Positions 10,574 through 18,139 of a DNA stretch of 64,000 bases are shown here, in pieces. The stretch's first letter is position 1. Each line of letters starts with the position of its first letter. A model generated the notes under the pieces. It searched no databases, was not told the DNA's origin, and saw only the letters and a program-made list of their open reading frames with translations. The translations under genes and the position numbers were made by a program. Where the stretch lies: the NCBI RefSeq assembly GCF_032931615.1, contig NZ_CP136759.1:1-64000 (forward strand), written 5' to 3'. The DNA comes from Palleronia sp. LCG004. GTDB taxonomy: Bacteria > Pseudomonadota > Alphaproteobacteria > Rhodobacterales > Rhodobacteraceae.

Positions 10574-11989
10574 TCAGCTTTCGTGGAACGCCCCGTCGAG
10601 GGCGAGCTTCACCGGCTTGAAGAGATAACCGAGAAGGGTTCTCTCGCCGTTAATGACGCTGGCCTCTACGGTCATGCCGGAGGTGATCGCGTTCAGCCCG
10701 GGTTCAGACCCAAGGTGGTCCTTTTCCAGTGTGATCTCGGCGACGAAATAGGGGGCACCGTCAGGCGTGGCGAATGAACCGGGGCTGATATAGGAAACGC
10801 TTCCCGGGATCGCGCCGAACCGGACGAAGTCGTAGGCACCGATCTTGACCTGGACCGGGGATCCGACCTCGATGCGACCCACATCCCGGGGATCGACGCG
10901 CACCTGCGCCATGAGCGGGACGTCGTCGGGAACGATCTGGCCGAAGCTGGTCCCGGGGGCCACGAAACTGCCCGGTGCCAGCCGCTCGCGCAGCTTGAGC
11001 CGGCCCGCGACGGGGGCGACGATCTGCGCGCGCGCGATCTGGCCGCGCAGCTTTTCCGCATTGAGCGCGGTATCGGCGAGGCTCGCCTCGATCTCGGAAA
11101 GCTGCTGGAGCACCTGCGAGCGGTCGCCCGAACCGACAGAGGAAAGACGCGCGTCGAATTCCCGGAGGGCTGTCCGGGCCTGGATTATCCGCTCCTCCAG
11201 CACGTCGAGCGTGCCCTCTGCGCTGACCACGTTGCGCCGAAGCTCGACGAGGTCGGAGAACCGGACGAGCCCCTGGGCATCGAGCGATTCCTGCCGGGTC
11301 AGGAGTTCCTGCAGATCTGCATGGGTGCGTTTGGCCGATTCTCGTTCGGCAAGAAGGGCGGTAAGGTCCTGATCCTTCTGCTCGCGCTGGCGCAGAACGA
11401 CGGCGTGGCGGTCGGCATAATCGAGCTGCATGGCCTCGAGCGTCGCGCTCGCCTCGCGAATATCCGTGAGCGAGGCCGATCCGAACCGCGCGAAATCCGC
11501 CGGCCGGTCGTCGAGATAGGCCCGTAATCTTTCCGCACGGAGTTCCAGAGATCTTGCCCTTTCCTCCACCCGCGCGAGATCGTCCTCGAGCAGGGCGGTG
11601 TCGAGGCGCGCGATAGGGTCGCCCGCGTCGAGACGATCGCCGGATCCTGCCTGCAACTCCGTGAGGGTGCCGCCGTCGGGATGGTGGAGATCACGCTCGA
11701 AGCCGCTGGGGGCGATCTGTCCGGACGCGCGTACCACCTCTGGTACGGTGGCGAACCCGGCCCAGGTCGCGAGCATCCCCAGAACGAGGCACATCGTCCA
11801 GATCACGCCGCGGGCGAGATGCGGATTTGTGTTTTCCTCGAGGCGGATCGATTTCGACAGGTACCGCAATTGGGAATTCGAGCGAACGGATCGCGCCAAG
11901 GACGCATTGCGCGGAGCGACGGACACGGTATCGGACGATGTCGAGGCGGGCAGGGTAAAGTGGTTCGGGACCTGTGGTGCCATGGTCAT
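10574..11989 (-). CDS. HlyD-family type I secretion membrane fusion protein
   Basis: Periplasmic adaptor linking an inner-membrane ABC exporter to an outer-membrane TolC-like channel. The 471-aa product has a cytoplasmic N-terminus of about 60 residues, one membrane segment (about 62-82, WTMCLVLGMLATWAGFATV), a lipoyl-type segment SGQIAPSGFERDLHHPDGG, a long heptad-rich coiled coil (about 130-310) and a C-terminal beta-barrel with the second lipoyl half (IVAPVAGRLKLRERLAPGSF). It starts one base after the stop of the ABC subunit upstream (TGA-C-ATG). An ATG two codons later is an equally possible start. The next gene is only 6 bases downstream. No TolC homologue lies in the window, so the outer-membrane partner must be encoded elsewhere. 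Confidence 0.93.
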   Translation of the reverse strand: MTMAPQVPNHFTLPASTSSDTVSVAPRNASLARSVRSNSQLRYLSKSIRLEENTNPHLARGVIWTMCLVLGMLATWAGFATVPEVVRASGQIAPSGFERDLHHPDGGTLTELQAGSGDRLDAGDPIARLDTALLEDDLARVEERARSLELRAERLRAYLDDRPADFARFGSASLTDIREASATLEAMQLDYADRHAVVLRQREQKDQDLTALLAERESAKRTHADLQELLTRQESLDAQGLVRFSDLVELRRNVVSAEGTLDVLEERIIQARTALREFDARLSSVGSGDRSQVLQQLSEIEASLADTALNAEKLRGQIARAQIVAPVAGRLKLRERLAPGSFVAPGTSFGQIVPDDVPLMAQVRVDPRDVGRIEVGSPVQVKIGAYDFVRFGAIPGSVSYISPGSFATPDGAPYFVAEITLEKDHLGSEPGLNAITSGMTVEASVINGERTLLGYLFKPVKLALDGAFHES

Positions 11990-11990
11990 G

Positions 11991-14207
11991 TCAAATCATC
12001 CCTATGATCTTGTCGGGCGAGCCCACGATCGGAGGTGCCCCGCGCCTCAGCGCGACGACACGGTCGGCCCTGCGCAGGAAGTCGTTTCGATAGGTCACGA
12101 AAAGGATCGCGCGATCGCTTGCCGCCATGCGCAGACAAGCCTGAAGATCCTCGTCGAGACCGGCGATGAGAACGGTCGCGGGCATCTCGTCGATAAGAAG
12201 AATTCGCGATGGCCTGAGCATGGCGCGGGCGAGCCCGATCCGGTGCGCGAGCAGCGCGTCGTGGAAATCCGCGCGCTCCAGCGGTGCGTCGAGACCGTCC
12301 GGCCGCGCCGCGATCGCCTCCCAGGCACCCACCAGTTCGAGCGTGGCCTGCAGGTCCGCGTCCCGCGCCAGCGGCATTGTGCAGCGAAGGTTGTCGGCAA
12401 AACTACCCTCGAAAAGGTCGATTTTCTGCGGGACGTAGGCGATCTGCTGGCGCAGGTCGTCGGGCCGGAGTTGACGAAGGTCGAACCCGCCGACCCGGAT
12501 CGTACCGAGCGTCGGCTGGTGCACGCCCAGCACCATCTTCAGGATGCTCGTCTTGCCCGCACCATTGGGGCCGGTAATTGCAACGGTTTCGCCCTCGCGG
12601 ATCTTGAGATCGAGACCCGTGAAGAGCGGCATGGTGCCCGCTCCGTATCGCAGCGCGACGCCCGAGAATTCCAGATGTGCCTTGAGCCTTGTGCTCGACA
12701 GGGCGTTCGTATGGCTGCGTACCTCCGCCTCGGCCTCCATCAGCTTGTCGACTTGCGCGACGGCGTTGCGCATCTGTTCGACGCGGGGGACCATCCCGCA
12801 CAGCGCATGGAGCGGCCCCACGCAGCGCCAGATGAGCATGAGCGACGCGATCAGCGCGCCGGTCCCCATCTGGTCCGCCCAGATCCGTTCGGCCCCGACC
12901 CAGAGCGTCGCGAGCGCCGCGAGACCGACGAGAAGGTGGCCGGACAATTCGCCGATATTCCCCAGCCTCGCGAGGCGCAGCTGCGCCGTGAGTTCGCGGC
13001 CCGAGATCTCGCGATATTTCGAGGCCCAAAGATACGACAGTCCGTCGAGGCGGATCGCATCGAGCTTCTCGAAGGTTTCGAGCGAGAATTGCTGCATGAC
13101 CGACGCCTCGACCGCGGCCTCGCGGATCTGCACGCGGACGCGCCGCCAGATCAGCCAGAACGTCATGGCGAGCAAGGTGCAGGCGATGACGGGAACGAGG
13201 ACGAGCGGCCCGGCGATGAGATAGAGCGCGAGCATCGCGAGAATCGCCGCCGGCAGTTCGAGAGCGGTCATCAGGACAGGCCCGCAGAACACGTCGCGGA
13301 TTGACTCGAAGGTCTTGATCCTGGCGACCTGATCGGAGACCTGTGCCTGCTGAACCAGCGCGGCGGGCAGGCGCAGGAGCCGTTCGAAGATCTCGACCCC
13401 GACGAGGTAATCGAGCCGCGCGCCCAGCCACAGTACGAGCCGAGATCGCGCCACGCGCAACGCGATCTCCGCCAGGATCAGGCATCCGGCACCGATCGCC
13501 AGATGCGTCATCAGGCCCGCCACGCGCGGCTCAAGGGCTCGCTCGTAGATCAGCATGATGAGGAGCGGAACGGCGAGCGACAGGAGGTTGAGGCATCCGC
13601 CGATCACGAGGATCTGGGCGAGCTGCGGTGTGAACCTTTGCAGAACGACGCGAAACCAGCCTTTGCCCGAATGCTTGCGGCGGGCGGACGACGTCGGCAG
13701 GCGGTCCTCGTCGATGCGCTGGAACAGATACGCGGTTCCGTCCCGCGCGATCGGCGGTATTCCGGCTTTCGCCTGACTGCCCTCGAACCGCATGTCGAGT
13801 GTTGCCGAGACGATGTCGCCCGCCCAGCGGATCTCGGGGGCCGCCGGATGTTCCGCGGCGGCATCGCGGCCTGTCAGGATCAGGGCAGGGGAGAGGCGCG
13901 GGTCGAGCGTCGAAAGGCGTCCGGTGATGCGGGCACTGCGATAGCCGAGATTGGCCATGGCGTTGCAGAGTTCCAGCACGCCGAACCGCCCGCCGACGGG
14001 CAATGCGGTGGCGACCCTCCGCGCGCTTGCATAGGGATCGAGACGCAGGACGAGCGCGCAGAAGCAGAGCGCAAGCGGCTCGTCACGCGGGTCGACCTGC
14101 CAGAGCGTCGCGCGCAGGTTCTCGTAGAGCGTATGGACCGCCGTTTCCGCGACATCCGGCACGATGCGATCGGGGTCTGGCGTGAAGCCGGTCTGGAGAA
14201 GGCTCAT
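11991..14207 (-). CDS. Type I secretion ABC exporter subunit with decayed signature motif and H-loop
   Basis: A 738-aa exporter half-transporter. Residues 20-150 look like the catalytically dead C39-peptidase-like domain seen in HlyB-type exporters. Six membrane segments lie at about 200-480 and the nucleotide-binding domain at about 510-730. Walker A is intact (GPNGAGKT, 546-553), as are the Q-loop (YVPQKIDLFEGS) and Walker B with catalytic Glu674 (ILLIDE). The signature LSGGQ is absent: DFHDALLAH (647-655) stands in its place. The H-loop His is Tyr706 (FVTYR). The start overlaps the upstream ABC gene by 4 bases. With that partner it probably forms a heterodimer in which this subunit supplies the only intact Walker A site. 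The likely cargo is the acidic repeat protein at the head of the operon. Confidence 0.88.
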   Translation of the reverse strand: MSLLQTGFTPDPDRIVPDVAETAVHTLYENLRATLWQVDPRDEPLALCFCALVLRLDPYASARRVATALPVGGRFGVLELCNAMANLGYRSARITGRLSTLDPRLSPALILTGRDAAAEHPAAPEIRWAGDIVSATLDMRFEGSQAKAGIPPIARDGTAYLFQRIDEDRLPTSSARRKHSGKGWFRVVLQRFTPQLAQILVIGGCLNLLSLAVPLLIMLIYERALEPRVAGLMTHLAIGAGCLILAEIALRVARSRLVLWLGARLDYLVGVEIFERLLRLPAALVQQAQVSDQVARIKTFESIRDVFCGPVLMTALELPAAILAMLALYLIAGPLVLVPVIACTLLAMTFWLIWRRVRVQIREAAVEASVMQQFSLETFEKLDAIRLDGLSYLWASKYREISGRELTAQLRLARLGNIGELSGHLLVGLAALATLWVGAERIWADQMGTGALIASLMLIWRCVGPLHALCGMVPRVEQMRNAVAQVDKLMEAEAEVRSHTNALSSTRLKAHLEFSGVALRYGAGTMPLFTGLDLKIREGETVAITGPNGAGKTSILKMVLGVHQPTLGTIRVGGFDLRQLRPDDLRQQIAYVPQKIDLFEGSFADNLRCTMPLARDADLQATLELVGAWEAIAARPDGLDAPLERADFHDALLAHRIGLARAMLRPSRILLIDEMPATVLIAGLDEDLQACLRMAASDRAILFVTYRNDFLRRADRVVALRRGAPPIVGSPDKIIGMI

Positions 14208-15928
14208 ATCCGCAACTCCCGGTATGTCGACAGGGCGAGGCTCCTCGGAGCGACGATGGGCACTTCCTCGATCCGTCCACCGGCGATCCGCAGATGACGG
14301 GTCGCAAGGTCGCGCATGTTGCGGTCGCGTGTGGTCAGCACGATCGTTGCCCGCCCCTTGAGCCGCGTGAACAACTCGTAGACGGCCGTATAGGATCGCC
14401 GGTCGAGCCCGGTATCGGCGTGATCGAAGAGGATGAGCCGCGGGCGGGGGGCCAGTTGCCGGACCAGCGTCGCGCGCTGCTTGAGGCCCGGCGGGATGGG
14501 GTCGCTGCCCGAACCGTCGAGCGGTGTGTCGAGCCCCCTCGGAAGGGCCGCGATATCCGCCTCAAGCCCCAGGAGCCGCGCGACGTAGAAAACGTCCGTC
14601 AGCGGCGACCGTCCAAACGAGGACAGGTTGTCCATGAGCGTGCCGCGATAGATGACGCCGTCGCGCTGAAGGAACGCGACCTGCGCCGCACGGATATTCT
14701 CCGGCAGGAGGTGAGGCTCGCGATCGTTGAGCAGCACCTCGCCGTTATTCGGACGGTCGAGCCCCGCGATGGCGCGGAATAACGCGCTGGGCGAATTGCC
14801 TGAGGCCGTCTCCAGGAGGCAAAGATCGCCGGGCTCGATCCTCAGGTCCGCGCAGTCCACCCGGTCGGGATCGTCGTCGTTCCCGCAGGAAAAGCCAAGC
14901 AGACGCAGCGAGCCGGTATTCGCCGGCGGCTCGGATGGCGCGGGCCGTTCCGGGACCGGAACGAAAAGGAGCGAATTCGCCCTCTGCCGCGCATTGTCGA
15001 AGTCGTGTCGGCGCACGTAGAGCGCCAGCGCCTTCTGCACCGGCTGACCGATGCGGCCCGAAAGGATGACGGAGGCGATCATTGCCCCGACGGTGATCTG
15101 CCCGGCAAGCACCATCAGCGCACCACCGACCACGATGGACAGCGTCAGCAGGGTCGAGAAGCTCGCGACGACGTCGAAACCGCGCGTCAGGTTGCGCGCG
15201 ACGCCGTATGTCGTCTCGCACGAGTCCCGCTTCAGGCATTCGTAGCGGCGCAGGAACCAGTCTTCCATCGCCATGGCCTTGATCGAATGCACGGAGCGGA
15301 GCGCCTGGATCACGAAATCGAAACGTAGGCCGTCGCACTGGTCCCGATGGGCGAGCGTCTTGGCGAAGGAGCGGCCGTTCGCAAGGGCGAAACCTGCAAA
15401 GATCGCGAGCGTGACGAGCGGCACGAGGGCAAGCGGACCGGCTATGGCCGCGATAAGCACGATCGCGATCGGCGCGAGGATCAATTCGAATGCCGTAACG
15501 AGCGTCTGTCCGCTGTTGCCGTCCTTCATCGCCCGGACAGCAGACAGAAGCGCGGTGCCGTTCGCCGAGCTTCGCACGGGATCGCCGCCGCGGTTGCCTG
15601 CCAGGACCGTTCCCATCGCCAAGAGGCCCGCACGATGCGCGAAGGCGGCCCCGTTCCGCGCGATGAGCTCCGAGCGGCAGAACCGCAGCACCACATCCAC
15701 GATCATCAGTGCAGCCGCACCGAGAACGAGGATCCTGAGCGTCTCGGTCGACATGTTCGGCAGGATCCGGTCGTAGACCTGCAGAACCACGACCGGCAGG
15801 ACGAGCTCGAGCGCCGTGATGCAGAGCGTAGCGGCGATCAGAGTCAAAGGCTGGATGCCGATGCCCAATCGCTTGCGCAGGTGACCGTGCCTAGAACCAC
15901 CCTCCCTTCGAGATACTTCCAAGACCAC
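14204..15928 (-). CDS. Degenerate ABC exporter subunit, partner of the downstream exporter
   Basis: A 574-aa half-transporter with a membrane domain (about 25-300, opening PLTLIAATLCITALELVLPV) and a nucleotide-binding domain (about 340-560) that has lost most catalytic motifs. The Walker A equivalent is ETASGNSPS (373-381) with Pro where Lys belongs. Walker B is LILFDH with His503 in place of the catalytic Glu. The signature is IPPGLKQR (478-485), and the H-loop residue is Thr. The fold pattern (Q-loop FLQRD, D-loop TGLD) is still visible, so this is a diverged domain and not a frameshift. The start at 15928 overlaps the upstream gene by 38 bases. A TTG at 15868 would remove 20 residues and the overlap; the choice is uncertain. 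It ends overlapping the next ABC gene by 4 bases. Confidence 0.85.
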   Translation of the reverse strand: MVLEVSRREGGSRHGHLRKRLGIGIQPLTLIAATLCITALELVLPVVVLQVYDRILPNMSTETLRILVLGAAALMIVDVVLRFCRSELIARNGAAFAHRAGLLAMGTVLAGNRGGDPVRSSANGTALLSAVRAMKDGNSGQTLVTAFELILAPIAIVLIAAIAGPLALVPLVTLAIFAGFALANGRSFAKTLAHRDQCDGLRFDFVIQALRSVHSIKAMAMEDWFLRRYECLKRDSCETTYGVARNLTRGFDVVASFSTLLTLSIVVGGALMVLAGQITVGAMIASVILSGRIGQPVQKALALYVRRHDFDNARQRANSLLFVPVPERPAPSEPPANTGSLRLLGFSCGNDDDPDRVDCADLRIEPGDLCLLETASGNSPSALFRAIAGLDRPNNGEVLLNDREPHLLPENIRAAQVAFLQRDGVIYRGTLMDNLSSFGRSPLTDVFYVARLLGLEADIAALPRGLDTPLDGSGSDPIPPGLKQRATLVRQLAPRPRLILFDHADTGLDRRSYTAVYELFTRLKGRATIVLTTRDRNMRDLATRHLRIAGGRIEEVPIVAPRSLALSTYRELRI

Positions 15929-17963
15929 CGCCTCCTAGCAAGCCGAGACTTTCATCGCCGATCGCGCCGAGGCCCGATGCAAGGTCGCCCACGGGCTCTC
16001 CGAGCGAGACGGCCCCGCTGTCCCCGATGATCGTTTCGGTATCGCCCAAAAGGCTTAAGGTTCCATCACCCTCGCTTACCGCCAAGGGATCGAAGCCGAT
16101 AAGATCCACGGTGTCGTCGGTCGACAGCAGGAGGTCGATCTCGCCCGTCAGGTCGTCGAGCGCATCTGCGTCGATATCGACGGATGCCTCTCCGAGCGAC
16201 AGGACCGGTTCGGTGCCGCCATCCGCCTCGCTCGATGTCAGCACCGGTGCATCGAGATCGATTCCGATATCGATATCGCCCACGAGCGTTTCGACAGGGT
16301 TGAGAGTCACGTCGACATCGAGATCGCCTGCACTGACTTCGAGATCCGTATCTGATGGCGCATCGGCGGGCGGTTCCGTCTCACTTCTCAAGTCGAGGTC
16401 GATATCGCCGAGGATGGCTTCCAGCGGATCGAGCGTGCCCTCCCCTCCAATACCGCCCGCATCGAGTGTCAGATCCGTATCTGCCGGATCCTCCTCCGGC
16501 GTTGCGGTGCCGTCCGGCAGCGCGCCGAGGTCGATGCCGAGATCCACGTCGATGTCTCCGACGATGTCCTCGACCGGGTCGAGCGTGACCTCCCCTCCGA
16601 TGCCGCCCACATCGAGTGTCAGGTCGGTATCTTCCGGATCCTCCTCCGGCGCTGCGGTGCCGCCCGGCAGCGCGCCGAGGTCGATGCCGAGATCCACGTC
16701 GATGTCTCCGACGACGTCCTCGACCGGATCGAGCGTGACCTCCCCTCCGATGCCGCCCACATCGAGTGTCAGGTCGGTATCTTCCGGATCCTCCTCCGGC
16801 GTTGCGGTGCCGCCCGGCAGCGCGCCGAGGTCGATGCCGAGATCCACGTCGATATCTCCGACGATGTCCTCGACCGGGTCGAGCGTGACCTCCCCTCCGA
16901 TGCCGCCCACATCGAGTGTCAGGTCGGTATCTTCCGGATCCTCCTGCGGCGTTGCGGTGCCGCCCTGCAACGCGCCGGGATCGATGCCGAGATCCACGTC
17001 GATGTCTCCGACGATGTCCTCGACCGGGTCGAGCGTGACCTCCCCTCCGATGCCGCCCGCATCGACTGCCAGATCGGTATCTGCCGGATCTCCGGCGTCG
17101 GATCCCTCCGAGGTGTTTCCACCACCGGGCTGGTCGATCTCATCGTTTCCATTCACGGGCGGGGTTGTGGGGGTTCCGCCGTCCGCATCGACAAGGCCGT
17201 GATCTGTCGGATCGTCCTGTCCGCCATCATCGGGCGAAGCGGGGAGAGTAGCCTCCGTATCGTCAGACGAATCGGTGGAAACCTGTTCCGGGTCGTAAAC
17301 CGCATCGCCATCGGATGGCGATGACGTGTCATCCTGGACATGGGTGGGCTCGTTTTCCGTACGGGCATGCGCCATGTCCTCGATCTCGTTGACGGGCTCG
17401 TCGGGATCGGAAGGCTGGATGTCGCTGGCGATGACGGCATCGTTCATCGTCGATCCGGGGTTTTGGGTGTCGGACCCTTCTTCGATCGATGTGTCTGCCA
17501 CCGACAGGTCAGGGGTGCCGTTCAGGAGGATTTCGGACGCCGCGGCGGTAGGCGTGAGGGACAGGTCGACTTCTGTGGCCCCCAAGAAGGAGGTCGGCGT
17601 TCCGAGCCCCGGGGTTTCGATCGTCTCCACTGCCGGACCTGACCTGAGCGGACCGGATATGCCAGCCCCGTCGGATGCATCGCTCTCATAGAGACTGCCC
17701 GTCTTGATGGAATCGGTGCCGGAGCCACGCGACACGACGCCGGCAAGGGATCCGGCGAGGACGTTCTCCTTCACGGCATCGAACTCGACGCCGTCGCTCT
17801 GGACCGGGCGCTGACCGTCATCGACCTGCGAGACGAGGCTTTCGTTTGCTGTCGTGCCGCCGGCCCCGAGAGTTTCACCGATGTCCAGAAGAAGGTCTTC
17901 GGATGTGAAATGCTCCGCGTCGAGCGCAACGTGGTCTGGCGGCAGATTGGCGCGAGGATTCAT
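15891..17963 (-). CDS. Acidic 50-residue tandem-repeat protein, probable type I secretion substrate
   Basis: A 690-aa Asp/Glu/Thr/Gly-rich protein without Cys or an N-terminal signal peptide. Residues 1-290 are low-complexity and acidic. Residues 292-491 are four near-identical 50-residue units built on DTDLTLDVGGIGGEVTLDPV followed by EDIVGDIDVDLGIDLGAL. Diverged units continue to about residue 615. The last 50 residues are Gly/Ser/Leu-rich and end SISKGGWF. A glycine-rich uncleaved C-terminus with terminal aromatic residues next to an ABC/HlyD pair fits a type I secretion substrate; that role is inference. Classical RTX nonapeptides (GGxGxDxUx) are absent. The start has AAGGAA about 9 bases upstream, inside a hairpin loop. 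It is the first gene of a six-gene operon and is not recognised as a named family. Confidence 0.8.
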   Translation of the reverse strand: MNPRANLPPDHVALDAEHFTSEDLLLDIGETLGAGGTTANESLVSQVDDGQRPVQSDGVEFDAVKENVLAGSLAGVVSRGSGTDSIKTGSLYESDASDGAGISGPLRSGPAVETIETPGLGTPTSFLGATEVDLSLTPTAAASEILLNGTPDLSVADTSIEEGSDTQNPGSTMNDAVIASDIQPSDPDEPVNEIEDMAHARTENEPTHVQDDTSSPSDGDAVYDPEQVSTDSSDDTEATLPASPDDGGQDDPTDHGLVDADGGTPTTPPVNGNDEIDQPGGGNTSEGSDAGDPADTDLAVDAGGIGGEVTLDPVEDIVGDIDVDLGIDPGALQGGTATPQEDPEDTDLTLDVGGIGGEVTLDPVEDIVGDIDVDLGIDLGALPGGTATPEEDPEDTDLTLDVGGIGGEVTLDPVEDVVGDIDVDLGIDLGALPGGTAAPEEDPEDTDLTLDVGGIGGEVTLDPVEDIVGDIDVDLGIDLGALPDGTATPEEDPADTDLTLDAGGIGGEGTLDPLEAILGDIDLDLRSETEPPADAPSDTDLEVSAGDLDVDVTLNPVETLVGDIDIGIDLDAPVLTSSEADGGTEPVLSLGEASVDIDADALDDLTGEIDLLLSTDDTVDLIGFDPLAVSEGDGTLSLLGDTETIIGDSGAVSLGEPVGDLASGLGAIGDESLGLLGGGGLGSISKGGWF
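16359..17090 (-). repeat. Tandem 150-bp coding repeats (four near-identical copies plus a diverged fifth)
   Basis: A direct repeat with a 150-base period lies inside the acidic repeat gene. The string TCGATGCCGAGATCCACGTC (plus strand) starts at 16531, 16681, 16831 and 16981. The four full copies span 16491-17090. A shorter, diverged fifth unit runs down to 16359, with still weaker similarity below it. Copies differ by only a few bases, including synonymous ones, which suggests recent duplication or gene conversion within the array. Confidence 0.92.
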
Positions 17964-17988
17964 GGGAATTATTCCTTAATAAATTCCC
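17964..17988 (-). promoter_or_regulatory. Hairpin with the ribosome-binding site in its loop, abutting a start codon
   Basis: On the minus strand, GGGAATTTATT and AATAATTCCC form a 10-bp stem with one bulged T, and the loop is AAGG. The 3' arm ends on the base just before the ATG of the acidic repeat gene, and the loop is its only good Shine-Dalgarno. The surrounding 100 bases are also unusually AT-rich for this genome. A role in translational control is inferred from position alone. Confidence 0.55.
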
Positions 17989-18103
17989 TCATGAATAGGC
18001 GCGAAACATTGACGAATGCTTGGCAGAATATTTGCGATTTTCCTAAAAACGGGCAGTTCGGGGCATCGTGCACGGCGCGGCACGTTGCCGGATTCTCGAA
18101 AAG

Positions 18104-18134
18104 CGCCACGCGCGGGACACGCCCGCGCGTGGCG
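18104..18134 (-). terminator. Rho-independent terminator after the homocysteine methyltransferase gene
   Basis: A perfect 13-bp stem (CGCCACGCGCGGG with CCCGCGCGTGGCG) and 5-base loop are followed on the minus strand by CTTTTCG. It sits just below the stop codon at 18140 and separates that transcript from the AT-rich leader of the secretion operon. Confidence 0.8.
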
Positions 18135-18139
18135 GTACT

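Noticed and set aside
11598..13304. Long plus-strand open frame (568 codons) opposite the HlyD and ABC genes
   Set aside because: Arg/Ala/Gly/Asp-rich composition with no domain pattern. It lies antisense to genes with clear motifs and is a typical high-GC shadow.
14204..15928. Pseudogene status for the 574-aa ABC subunit
   Set aside because: The frame is intact, tightly coupled to its neighbours and retains fold-level motifs. Motif decay alone fits a diverged heterodimer partner.
16359..17090. CRISPR array
   Set aside because: The 150-bp direct repeats are contiguous, in frame and coding, with no unique spacers or palindromic repeat units.
15891..17963. RTX toxin or adhesin
   Set aside because: No GGxGxDxUx nonapeptides are present. 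The repeat is 50 residues long and differently built, so no RTX label was given.
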